A stretch of 29,159 nt of DNA. Origin: UBA9715 sp045614225 (GTDB lineage Bacteria; Actinomycetota; Coriobacteriia; Coriobacteriales; Eggerthellaceae). The notes under the pieces are model-generated. The model was not told the origin of the DNA and ran no database searches. It worked only from the letters and a program-made list of their open reading frames with translations. Location: assembly GCA_045614225.1 (NCBI GenBank), contig JAZLCO010000082.1:1-29159 (forward strand). Direction: 5' to 3'. The first letter of the stretch is position 1. Each line of letters opens with the position of its first letter. Shown one piece after another: positions 1 to 7,913 of this stretch. Made by a program: the position numbers and the translations under genes.

Positions 1-405
1 TCCAACCCGGTGTATTACGTGCAATACGCTCATGCACGCATCTGCTCGATTCTCCGCAAGGCGGCTGGAGATGATTCCGAGAGTGCTGATGAGCTTGCAG
101 AACGCATTGTGCCTGCAGACGTCAACCTGTCGCTTCTGACACACGATTCCGAACTTGCGCTCATGCGCAAGATGGATGATTTCGGCGAGGTTGTCGCCCT
201 GGCTGCGCGCGACCGTGCTCCGTTCAGGCTGACCCATTACGCTCAGGAGTTCGCAAGCCTGTTCCACCAGTTCTATACGAACTGCCACATCATTGGCGAG
301 GACGATGCAGTACGAGACGCACGCTTGGCGCTTGCTGATGCATCCCGCATTGTGCTTGCCCTGGCGTTGAGCTTGTTGGGCGTATCCGCTCCTGAGAGGA
401 TGTAG
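1..405 (+). CDS. argS: Arginyl-tRNA synthetase, C-terminal part (5' truncated by window edge)
   Basis: The reading frame is open from base 1 and begins S-N-P-V-Y-Y-V-Q-Y-A-H-A-R, the highly conserved start of the DALR anticodon-binding domain of class I ArgRS. The remaining 134 residues are all-helical and end in the usual hydrophobic helix (IVLALALSLLGVSAPERM), where the last residues contact the tRNA anticodon loop. The enzyme charges tRNA-Arg with arginine in the cytoplasm using ATP. The catalytic domain with the HIGH and KMSKS-like motifs lies upstream, outside the window, so no start can be given. It converges on sstT and ends just before a shared terminator. Identification rests on the VQYAHAR motif and domain end, and is secure. 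Confidence 0.93.
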   Translation, partial: SNPVYYVQYAHARICSILRKAAGDDSESADELAERIVPADVNLSLLTHDSELALMRKMDDFGEVVALAARDRAPFRLTHYAQEFASLFHQFYTNCHIIGEDDAVRDARLALADASRIVLALALSLLGVSAPERM

Positions 406-431
406 TAGCTCAAGAAAAGAAGCAAAAGAAT

Positions 432-459
432 GGGCCACCGGAATAAACGGTGGCCCTTT
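432..459. terminator. Bidirectional rho-independent terminator between argS and sstT
   Basis: A perfect 9-bp stem GGGCCACCG / CGGTGGCCC (432-440 with 448-456) has a 7-base loop. It is followed by TTT on the plus strand and preceded by AAAAGAAT, which reads ATTCTTTT on the minus strand. It sits between two convergent genes and can stop both. Confidence 0.85.
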
Positions 460-480
460 GTCATGCTATGGCGAGAGGCG

Positions 481-1740
481 CTATGCCATGGGCGTGTTGT
501 TCTTGCCCATGACGAAGTCGCGACCCTTCTTGATCCACGTGCGATATTCCGCCGTGGCTGTGAACACTGCATCAGACGACGAGTTCAGCGCGGTCTCGCA
601 GGAGTCCTGAATCACACCGATGATGAAGCCGATGGCAACGACCTGCATGGCCACGTCGTTGGGGATGCCGAACAGCGAGCAAGCCAACGGGATGAGCAGG
701 AGGGAGCCGCCCGGCACGCCGGAAGCGCCGCATGCTGAGACAGCAGCCAGCGCCGAGAGGATGACGGCGGTCGGGATGTCGACTGTGAGGCCTACCGTGT
801 TTGCAGCCTGCATGGCCATGACGGTAATCGTAACGGCGGCTCCAGCCATGTTGATGGTTGCTCCGAGCGGAATAGAAACCGAGTAAAGGTTTTTATCGAG
901 GCCAAGATCCTCGCACAGCTCCATGTTGACCGGGATGTTAGCCGCAGAGCTGCGGGTGAAGAATGCGGTGATACCCGAATCGCGCAGGCAGCGAAGAACG
1001 AGCGGATAGGGATTCTTGCGGGTAAGGATGAAGACCAGAATCGGGTTTGCGACAAGAGCGATGAAGAACATGCACACGACGAGCAGAAGAATCAGCTGGC
1101 CGTACTCGATGAAGATCTCCATGCCGTTGGTGGCGACTGCGTCATAGACCAAGCCGAGGATGCCGAACGGAGCCAGGCTGATGATCCAGCGGACGATCGT
1201 CGCGATGGCATCGGAGACATTCGCAAAGACGTTCTTCGTGGTGTCGCTGGCAGCACGCAGGGCAACGCCCAACATGGCGGCCCAGACGAGGATGCCGATG
1301 TAGTTGGCGTTCACGATAGCGGCAACTGGGTTAGCGACGATGTTCATGAGCAGCGTGTTCAGGACCTCGCCGATGCCTGAAGGCGAAGACTGCGTGATGT
1401 CGTCGGCGGCTGCAAGCGTCAGCTCCATGGGGAAGAGGTAGCTGCCGATGACGGCGACGAGCGCTGCAACGAACGTTGATACGATGTAGAGGATGATGAT
1501 GGTCTTCATCGAGCCAGGCGCTTCGGCGTTGCACAGCGCGCTGATGATGAGGAAGAAGACCAGAATAGGGGCGACAGCCTTCAAAGCGTTAACGAACAGG
1601 GTGCCCAAAAGCGTGATGACGGCCGGTACGAGCGAACCATCGCTCGGAATGAACAGCGCGAGTATGGCGCCGATTGCAAGTCCTATTACGATACGAAGCA
1701 CGAGGCTTACGCTGTTGTATTTTTCGATTATGCCTTTCAC
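481..1740 (-). CDS. sstT: Serine/threonine:Na+ symporter SstT
   Basis: A 419-residue member of the dicarboxylate/amino acid:cation symporter family (DAACS), importing L-serine and L-threonine with sodium across the inner membrane. The sequence shows multiple hydrophobic helices and the family hallmarks: the serine-rich re-entrant stretch FFTRSSAANIPVNMELCE, then YSVSIPLGATINMAGAAVTI, and a second re-entrant loop ACGASGVPGGSLLLIPLA. These match SstT much better than glutamate or C4-dicarboxylate carriers. I chose the GTG at 1740 because GAGGAAGGG lies just upstream on the minus strand and the protein then begins VKGIIEKYNSVSLVLRIVIG like other SstT proteins. An in-frame ATG at 1842 would add 34 residues of non-family sequence. 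It is monocistronic, divergent from the phosphatase gene and convergent with argS. Confidence 0.93.
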   Translation of the reverse strand: MKGIIEKYNSVSLVLRIVIGLAIGAILALFIPSDGSLVPAVITLLGTLFVNALKAVAPILVFFLIISALCNAEAPGSMKTIIILYIVSTFVAALVAVIGSYLFPMELTLAAADDITQSSPSGIGEVLNTLLMNIVANPVAAIVNANYIGILVWAAMLGVALRAASDTTKNVFANVSDAIATIVRWIISLAPFGILGLVYDAVATNGMEIFIEYGQLILLLVVCMFFIALVANPILVFILTRKNPYPLVLRCLRDSGITAFFTRSSAANIPVNMELCEDLGLDKNLYSVSIPLGATINMAGAAVTITVMAMQAANTVGLTVDIPTAVILSALAAVSACGASGVPGGSLLLIPLACSLFGIPNDVAMQVVAIGFIIGVIQDSCETALNSSSDAVFTATAEYRTWIKKGRDFVMGKNNTPMA

Positions 1741-1927
1741 GAAGTATCCCTTCCTCGGTTGCAATACAAAGAACAATGATAGCAGTTTGAAGTCAGAGTG
1801 CAGGATTTTCTTAGACCACAATGGGAATCGTCGAGATGCCAAGAGCTGAAAAGCAGACGGGTTTTAGTCATATATTAAAATGCATAACAATGGGCGAAGA
1901 TGATTCAGTGGGAACGAATGGATCGTG

Positions 1928-4678
1928 ATGGCTAAGAAGAAGAAAAGAATACTTCGCTGGAAGGGCACCCTTTCAAATCAGAGCCGCGAGATTCGCTCTA
2001 TCGTAGCTGGGTTCCTAGTGATTGCAGTTGTTTCGCTGACGTTTGCGCAACTGGGTTTCCTGGATATCAGCGCGATAGGAGAGCAAGCGTATGCAATCGT
2101 ATTGCTTCTTCCTGTTGCGCTTGCTGCCATTCTGCTTGGTGTGTTCTGGGGAACTGCTATGGGTCTTATAGCAGGTATCGTCCTTTACTACCATTCGATG
2201 CTTCTGCCCCTCGATTACTACGAATTGACGTTTGTTACGCCGTTGACGTCGATCGTCATGTTCACTGTTGGTGGATTCATATTGGGGCTCCTTTTTGCAT
2301 TCGCTCTGCGCAATGATCCAGGGCCTGTTAAAACCGTTATATACATTTGCATTGTGTGCGTAATCGTGTCGTTTGCTTACAGCATTGGTTTTGTAGTCAA
2401 TGCCATGGGAGCAGTTTTGGCCGACCTAGCTGCGAATGATGCAGCTGGCGCTCAAGATGTAACCCTCAGCGATGGTCAAACAGCCCAAATTGCACAGGCA
2501 GTTACGCGACTCGGAGATTTCAGCGTACAAGCGTGGGTCGATGCTCTATTTATGATCATCGTGTGCATGTTCGGTCATTTCGGAATGCGAAAAATCGAAT
2601 CATTGAGCGCAGATCGTGGTTTGAAGTCCGTGTTCGTCTTCTGGTTGATCGTGGTCATGGTTGTCGTGTTCATGATCACTGCCGCATTGTGCTTTGTTGC
2701 CATTTCGATTGGGGAACGTCATTCGGCTGACGAAAAACTGAGAGGAGACGTTGATTACCTCTGCCTTCAACTCGATGAAGCCATGTATCAGGGTGATACG
2801 CTCGTAGATTATTTGAATAATAATGGCGTCGATATACTGAACTTATCTGATGATCAGTATGACACGCTTAATAGAATCGTGTCGATTGATGGGATGTTGA
2901 ACGGATACGATGCCGAGGACGATGGAATCATCGTCATATCATCCTATGAATTGGATGACGATGATTCGCAATTCGTCGTGTTGTCTGATCACGAGCGATT
3001 TGCAGAAGGATACCCTTTAACCGATTACTTCGACGACGAAATCATGGAAAAGATGCAGCGCAGCATTGACGACAACGAAGTCGAGCGCATCGTGTACGAC
3101 GAGCATCTGATAACGTTTGATTCGTATACCGACAGCAATGGGAATCCCGTAAAATCATATCTTGCATATCTTTATGCGAAAACAATTGACACCTACACGG
3201 TGATTGCAATTCTGCCTGCGAGCAAGGTTTTCGAGAGTCGAACTTCGGTGATGATGTGGTCGACGCTCTCGTTCTTCATCGTTTTAGTTGTCGTTGCATT
3301 GCTCATATCGACGTTGCTCAGGAGGGTCGTGCTCCAACGCATTGACGAGACGAACACTTCTCTTTCGCGTATCACCAGCGGTGATCTCGATGAGGTGGTC
3401 AATGTGCGCGGGACACGTGAATTCGAGTCCCTGTCGAATGGCATCAATGAAACGGTTCAAGCACTCAAAGGTTGGATATCTGAGGCTGAGTCCCGCATGG
3501 ATGCCGAGTTGGCGACAGCGAAGGAAATTCAGGCATCTGCGCTACCACGGATATTCCCGCCGTATCCCGATATCTTGAAGTTCGATGTGTATGCGATCAT
3601 GAACCCAGCGCGTGAAGTTGGCGGGGATTTCTATGACTTCTTCCTCGTGGGCGATAATTGCGATGGCGAACATGGCAAGCTGGGTTTCGTGGTTGCCGAC
3701 GTAAGCGGCAAAGGTGTTCCTGCAGCGCTCTTCATGATGAAGGCGAAAACCCAAATCCGCGATTACGTCGAAAGTGGCATGGAGCTCGGCGAAGCGGTCG
3801 AAAACGCAAATCGACAGCTCTGCGATGGCAACGATGCCGGTATGTTCGTGACAGCGTTCGTTGGAGTATTTGATTACGAAATCGGACATGTCGACTTCGT
3901 CAATGCGGGTCACAATCCTCCATTGCTCTGGCAAAAAACGGATTGGCGATGGCTGACCGAGAAGTCAGGCCTGCCGTTAGGCCTCTTCGAGGGCTTTTCC
4001 TATCAGGCCTATTCGGTTGATTGCGGAATCGGTGACCAGTTCTTGGTCTATACCGACGGTGTTACAGAGGCCATGGACGCCGACGGCGTGCTTTACGGGG
4101 AGGAGCAATTGATCAAGCTGGCAAGAGCGAATTACCCGTTGCATCCTCGCGAGCTTATAGAATGCGTGCGTCGTGATGTCGCACGGCATTCAGTAGATGC
4201 GATTCAATCGGATGACATCACGATCTTTGCCCTTGAAGTTGGTGTTCCACCAGAGATAACGGCATCTCTCAATGTTCCTGCAGATGTGAACGCGCTTCCG
4301 CGGGTCAACGAGTTTATTCACACCGAGCTCGACCGTAGATTGTGTCCGCTGCGTGTCCAGCATCAACTCGATATTGCTGTCGAGGAACTGTTTGTCAATG
4401 TCGCCCATTACGCATATCCCGAGGCGACTCCCGACAATCCGGGAATGGTATACGTGAGTTATACCTACAGCGCCGATCCACCATCGATCACGGTGGACAT
4501 AATTGATGAGGGCATTCCATACGATCCGCTTGCCAAGCCTGATGCGGTCACTCCGGATGATATTGCTGAAGTACCGATTGGCGGATTGGGAATACTTATG
4601 GCCAAACGCAGCGTAGATGAAATAAGATATGAAAGAATCGACGAAAGCAATGTCGTGACAATAGTCAAGAAGTGGTAA
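1928..4678 (+). CDS. Membrane SpoIIE/PP2C phosphatase fused to RsbW-like ATPase (partner-switching regulator)
   Basis: About 916 residues. Residues ~27-255 hold some five or six hydrophobic segments. A long, very acidic, probably extracytoplasmic sensor region (~265-438) follows, then one more membrane helix and a HAMP-like linker (~462-508). A SpoIIE-type PP2C domain covers ~525-765, with metal-binding EVGGDFYD, ADVSGKG, TDGVTEAMD and the terminal SDDITIFALE. The last ~140 residues are a GHKL ATPase of the RsbW/SpoIIAB type: N-box EELFVNVAHYAYP, G1-like DEGIPYDPL, G2-like GGLGILMAK. A phosphatase would dephosphorylate a STAS antagonist and the kinase domain would phosphorylate it. The STAS gene lies 69 bp downstream. 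ATG 1928 is preferred over the adjacent GTG 1925; the ribosome site is weak (GTGGGAAC at 1908-1915). The signal sensed and final target are unknown. Confidence 0.88.
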   Translation: MAKKKKRILRWKGTLSNQSREIRSIVAGFLVIAVVSLTFAQLGFLDISAIGEQAYAIVLLLPVALAAILLGVFWGTAMGLIAGIVLYYHSMLLPLDYYELTFVTPLTSIVMFTVGGFILGLLFAFALRNDPGPVKTVIYICIVCVIVSFAYSIGFVVNAMGAVLADLAANDAAGAQDVTLSDGQTAQIAQAVTRLGDFSVQAWVDALFMIIVCMFGHFGMRKIESLSADRGLKSVFVFWLIVVMVVVFMITAALCFVAISIGERHSADEKLRGDVDYLCLQLDEAMYQGDTLVDYLNNNGVDILNLSDDQYDTLNRIVSIDGMLNGYDAEDDGIIVISSYELDDDDSQFVVLSDHERFAEGYPLTDYFDDEIMEKMQRSIDDNEVERIVYDEHLITFDSYTDSNGNPVKSYLAYLYAKTIDTYTVIAILPASKVFESRTSVMMWSTLSFFIVLVVVALLISTLLRRVVLQRIDETNTSLSRITSGDLDEVVNVRGTREFESLSNGINETVQALKGWISEAESRMDAELATAKEIQASALPRIFPPYPDILKFDVYAIMNPAREVGGDFYDFFLVGDNCDGEHGKLGFVVADVSGKGVPAALFMMKAKTQIRDYVESGMELGEAVENANRQLCDGNDAGMFVTAFVGVFDYEIGHVDFVNAGHNPPLLWQKTDWRWLTEKSGLPLGLFEGFSYQAYSVDCGIGDQFLVYTDGVTEAMDADGVLYGEEQLIKLARANYPLHPRELIECVRRDVARHSVDAIQSDDITIFALEVGVPPEITASLNVPADVNALPRVNEFIHTELDRRLCPLRVQHQLDIAVEELFVNVAHYAYPEATPDNPGMVYVSYTYSADPPSITVDIIDEGIPYDPLAKPDAVTPDDIAEVPIGGLGILMAKRSVDEIRYERIDESNVVTIVKKW

Positions 4679-4747
4679 AGTCCGTCGTATACGGAGCAGG
4701 GTATATACACAAGGTGACATGCACCTCGTGAGAAAAGGATGAACGCA

Positions 4748-5047
4748 ATGGAAATCGTGGTCATGCAAGAAGGCACTCCGTACGTTTTTGCTTTGCAGGG
4801 AAGGCTCGACACGAATACGTCGCCGCAGCTCGAAGAGTTCGCAAGTGGGCTCAACGAGAAGGGTGTCCAGGACATCGTCGTCGACATGGCGGGTTGCGAT
4901 TTTGTGTCATCCGCCGGCTTGCGCGTAATCGTTGCCATGCAGAAGCGCGCCGCTGTCAGCGGTTCGCTTGTGTTCCGCAACGTGCAGCCTGATGTAAACG
5001 ACGTGTTCGAGATGACGGGCTTCGACAAGATCCTGACCTTCGAATAG
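4748..5047 (+). CDS. STAS-domain anti-sigma factor antagonist (RsbV/SpoIIAA-like)
   Basis: A 99-residue single STAS domain. In this family the unphosphorylated protein binds an RsbW-type kinase and frees its partner. Phosphorylation of a serine at the start of helix 2 blocks binding. Here the motif is DFVSSAGLRVI (residues 51-61). By alignment with DSSG/DSTG of SpoIIAA and RsbV the phosphorylated residue would be Ser55. Start: the ATG at 4748 has AAAAGGA (4733-4739) eight bases upstream; the ATG at 4739 lies inside that site. Two small 5-bp hairpins (4681-4695 and 4712-4726) lie between the phosphatase gene and this one. The next gene begins two bases after its stop, so they are surely co-transcribed. 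Its cognate kinase and phosphatase are probably the two domains of the preceding protein (inference). Confidence 0.9.
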   Translation: MEIVVMQEGTPYVFALQGRLDTNTSPQLEEFASGLNEKGVQDIVVDMAGCDFVSSAGLRVIVAMQKRAAVSGSLVFRNVQPDVNDVFEMTGFDKILTFE

Positions 5048-5049
5048 GC

Positions 5050-6699
5050 ATGGGCAGACATATGACGCGCGAGATGCCCGAAACGCTCGAGACGCCTGAT
5101 GTTGACGATCTCGAGGTCAAACTCAAAGCTCTCGAAGATGCGGAAAACGCTATCAACCGTGCGTATACGACCGGTAGAGTCGAGCGCGCGAAGATAACGC
5201 AGGCCGCCCAACTCGATGCAGCCGAGGCGGTTGCCATGGTGGGCATTGCCATGGAAGCTGATGTCGAAGCTGACGAGGCGATGCGCATCAGCGTAATTGC
5301 CGAGAGAAGCGGTGACCGCGAGAAGGCAAAGGCCGCACGTAAGAGGGAGCGCGCGGCCCGCAAGAAGGCGAAAGCCGAACATAATGCTGCCACGAAGTCA
5401 GCGAAGCAGGCGTATGATGCCATCAAGTTCAGCGCCCCGAACAAGATGGGTTTCATGCGCGTTGTGCAGTTAGCGTTTGCTTTGCATATCGGCACTGTGC
5501 TTGTTTGGCTTGTGCTCACCTCGCGCGACGCCATGGTGTACAACGTCACCACCATGATGGACTGGGTAATGATTATCCTCGAAGGCGTTGCTTTCTGGAT
5601 GTTCATCAACCGTTACAAGGTTGCCCGCCCATTTGTCATCGCAATGGCGGCTATCGGGCTTATCGTGCCTGCAATAGTCGACATCAGCATGGGGAGCTTC
5701 AACCCGTTCGCTCTTGCCGTCAACGGTGCGTTCTACATATTCCTCGTCTTCTATTTCATCTTCTCGAAGCGCGTGAAGGCCACGCTCGTCAACGATTTCT
5801 CGAAACACGATGGCGATTACGAGAAGGATGATTTCGTCATCGACCGCCATGGGTGGCCGTTCTATCGCAACCTCATCATGTATTTCATCTTGTTCTCGGT
5901 TATCGGGCACTGGATGGAAATGGGCATGTGCCAGTTCATCATCATGGGGCTCGTGCAAGGTGAATACGATGCGTCCAACACCCTTTTGTGGCGCGACTGG
6001 TTGTATCCATTCCCCATGGAGGGTGCGGCAGTCGTCATCATCGCCTTGGTGTTGTATCCCTTCTTCTTGTGGCTGAAGAAGAAGTTCGCCGGAAAAAAGC
6101 GTTGGCTTGCCTATGTGATTAGCTTCTTCGCGGGCGCGCTGCTGTGCACGCTCATCGAGTTCTCGATGGGCCTCGTCGTCAATGCCGACCTGCAGCTGTG
6201 GGACTACCGAGATAATTTCTGCAACATCATGGGACAAGTATGTCTGCAGAACACCACTGCGTTCGGTGTGGTGGCGGCTATCATCACATGGTGGGTGTAC
6301 CCGTTGATGGAACGCTGGATTGCCCGGGTGCCACGGGACATCATGAATATCGTATTCGTCGTCGTTGCCATTTTCGGTGCGATCATCTGGTCGCTGTACA
6401 TCATCAACCCGCCTGGCGTCGATGAGCAGAACAAGCATCCTGAAATGGCCGAAGAGATACAGAAACAGGAAGAACAGGCGAAGATTACCGCAGAGCGGGA
6501 TGATGTGAGCGATGCCATCGAAGCATATTCGAAAGTGAACGACTCTATGCGTGAACTGGTGAATTCATCGACGGTGCTTTCAGACGATGAGAAGCAGAAG
6601 ATGCTTGCCGATATAGATGCAATCGACAAGAATATCGACGACATGAAGATCCAAATGACTGAAGCACCTGCCGAAACTTCATCTGATGCAGCCGCTTGA
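5050..6699 (+). CDS. CmpB-like multipass membrane protein 1 (PF06541-like, with coiled-coil extensions)
   Basis: A 549-residue protein and the largest of three neighbouring paralogues. Residues ~15-125 are highly charged Ala/Lys/Glu-rich sequence expected to form a coiled coil. The middle (~135-450) has about nine or ten membrane helices. The conserved half reads FSVIGHWMEMGMCQFIIMG, WLYPFPMEGAAVV and LWDYRDNFCNIMGQVCLQNT. The last resembles the WDYS..P.NI.G..CL signature of the 'putative ABC transporter type IV' family, whose actual function is not established. The C-terminal ~85 residues (from GVDEQNKHPEMAEE) are again charged and helical. The gene starts two bases after the STAS stop with no clear ribosome site, so translation is probably coupled; ATG 5062 is an alternative start. 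The location suggests a partner or output of the switching module, which is inference only. Confidence 0.75.
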   Translation: MGRHMTREMPETLETPDVDDLEVKLKALEDAENAINRAYTTGRVERAKITQAAQLDAAEAVAMVGIAMEADVEADEAMRISVIAERSGDREKAKAARKRERAARKKAKAEHNAATKSAKQAYDAIKFSAPNKMGFMRVVQLAFALHIGTVLVWLVLTSRDAMVYNVTTMMDWVMIILEGVAFWMFINRYKVARPFVIAMAAIGLIVPAIVDISMGSFNPFALAVNGAFYIFLVFYFIFSKRVKATLVNDFSKHDGDYEKDDFVIDRHGWPFYRNLIMYFILFSVIGHWMEMGMCQFIIMGLVQGEYDASNTLLWRDWLYPFPMEGAAVVIIALVLYPFFLWLKKKFAGKKRWLAYVISFFAGALLCTLIEFSMGLVVNADLQLWDYRDNFCNIMGQVCLQNTTAFGVVAAIITWWVYPLMERWIARVPRDIMNIVFVVVAIFGAIIWSLYIINPPGVDEQNKHPEMAEEIQKQEEQAKITAERDDVSDAIEAYSKVNDSMRELVNSSTVLSDDEKQKMLADIDAIDKNIDDMKIQMTEAPAETSSDAAA

Positions 6700-7756
6700 T
6701 ACAGGTAGCAATAGCAATATGCCGTTAGGCCCGATAGTTCGCGTGATCGAGGTCTATTTCGTGCTGGCCATGCTCACCGTGCTTGGCTGGGCGTTGCTCA
6801 TGCCCGCGGCGAGCTTCGAGTACGATATCACCCTGATTCGCGTCATGGTGTTGATGACCGCCGCGGCACGCTCAGTGTGGCTTATTGAGAAACGCTCTGA
6901 TGTAACACGGGTGTTCATCGTTGTCTCGATGGCGGTGGTCATCGTGCTCTCCGTGCTCGACATGGTGTTTGGCGGAGAGTACGACCGAATTGCCTCGGTC
7001 GTCAGCTGGCCAGTTCTCATAGCTGGGGGAATTGCCTACTTTGGCGGCTCGTTGTTCATCATCGGATACTTTGCATTCTCGCCTCACGCGAAGCAGGTGT
7101 TCGTTGTTCCATCGGAAAGCTCGGCAAAGCCGACGAGCGATGCAGATGAGAACATATACGAAAAGCCATTCACATGGCCGTGGATGAGAAACCTCGTGTT
7201 GTATTACTGCGTGTTCTCGATTGTGGGCCATTGGGCCGAGATAGGTTTCTGTTGGCTCATCGTGCTGGGCGTCGTGATGGGCGACTACGATTTCACGCAT
7301 GCTCAATTGTGGGATTGGTGGTTGTGCCCCTATCCAGCTGAGGGAATTGCGGTAGTCCTCATCGCGTTGCTTCTGTTTCCGTTCAAGGAATGGGTGCTCA
7401 AGAAGACGGGTGGGCGCATTTGGCTTACGCTCATCATCAGCTTCCTCGTCAACATGTTGGTATGCGCGACAATCGACTTCACAACTGGAATAACGGCGAA
7501 TGCTAATTTCGAGCTTTGGGATTACCGCGAGTTGCCGTTCAATTTCATGGGACAAATCGTTTTGCAAAACACGCTCGTCTATTCGACCGCTGCGACGTTC
7601 ATCGTATGGGTGATATACCCGCTCATGGCAAAATGGCTTCACCGAATGCCGCCGCGTTTTGCCAATGGACTGTTCGTTGGTTTCGTAGCTTTTTACGTAT
7701 TCCTCGAGGTCATGTATTACGTGCATATAGGGCCGAACGGTTTGGTGTTCGGCTGA
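6686..7756 (+). CDS. CmpB-like multipass membrane protein 2 (PF06541-like)
   Basis: A 356-residue integral membrane protein and second paralogue of the tandem set. It lacks the coiled-coil ends of the first copy. About nine hydrophobic segments are visible. The signature half contains FSIVGHWAEIGFCWLIVLGVVMGDYDF, YPAEGIAVVLIALLLFP and WDYRELPFNFMGQIVLQNT, aligning without gaps to the copies before and after. The N-terminal half (YFVLAMLTVLGWALLMPAASFEYDITLIRV) matches the third copy. The ATG at 6686 overlaps the previous gene by 14 bases. An internal ATG at 6719 (MPLGPIVRVI) has AGGT twelve bases upstream and is an equally good start. Co-transcribed with the two genes before it. Function unknown; transporter annotation rests on family name only. 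Confidence 0.75.
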   Translation: MQPLDTGSNSNMPLGPIVRVIEVYFVLAMLTVLGWALLMPAASFEYDITLIRVMVLMTAAARSVWLIEKRSDVTRVFIVVSMAVVIVLSVLDMVFGGEYDRIASVVSWPVLIAGGIAYFGGSLFIIGYFAFSPHAKQVFVVPSESSAKPTSDADENIYEKPFTWPWMRNLVLYYCVFSIVGHWAEIGFCWLIVLGVVMGDYDFTHAQLWDWWLCPYPAEGIAVVLIALLLFPFKEWVLKKTGGRIWLTLIISFLVNMLVCATIDFTTGITANANFELWDYRELPFNFMGQIVLQNTLVYSTAATFIVWVIYPLMAKWLHRMPPRFANGLFVGFVAFYVFLEVMYYVHIGPNGLVFG

Positions 7757-7861
7757 CGTGCGGGATCAAATAGACCATTCAACGTGCTGCAACGTCTTGA
7801 TGACACATGTCTAACGGCATGGTTACAGATGCTTTGAAACACAGATGAGAGAAGATGCTTC

Positions 7862-7901
7862 CACTTGGGTGCGCGTACAATAATTGTATGGAACCCAAGT
7901 G
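7862..7901. promoter_or_regulatory. Nested 40-bp dyad overlapping a -10-like box before the third CmpB-like gene
   Basis: Outer arms CACTTGGGT (7862-7870) and ACCCAAGTG (7893-7901) are perfect complements. Inside them TACAAT-A-ATTGTA (7876-7888) is a second perfect dyad. TACAAT is also a good -10 hexamer, though no convincing -35 is seen. The element ends at the ribosome site (AAAGAG 7902-7907). It could be a repressor operator or a hairpin that occludes translation. Confidence 0.55.
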
Positions 7902-7913
7902 AAAGAGACTCCA

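Noticed and set aside
4465..5382. Long minus-strand frame across the STAS gene
   Set aside because: It overlaps three well-supported plus-strand genes and shows no family motif.
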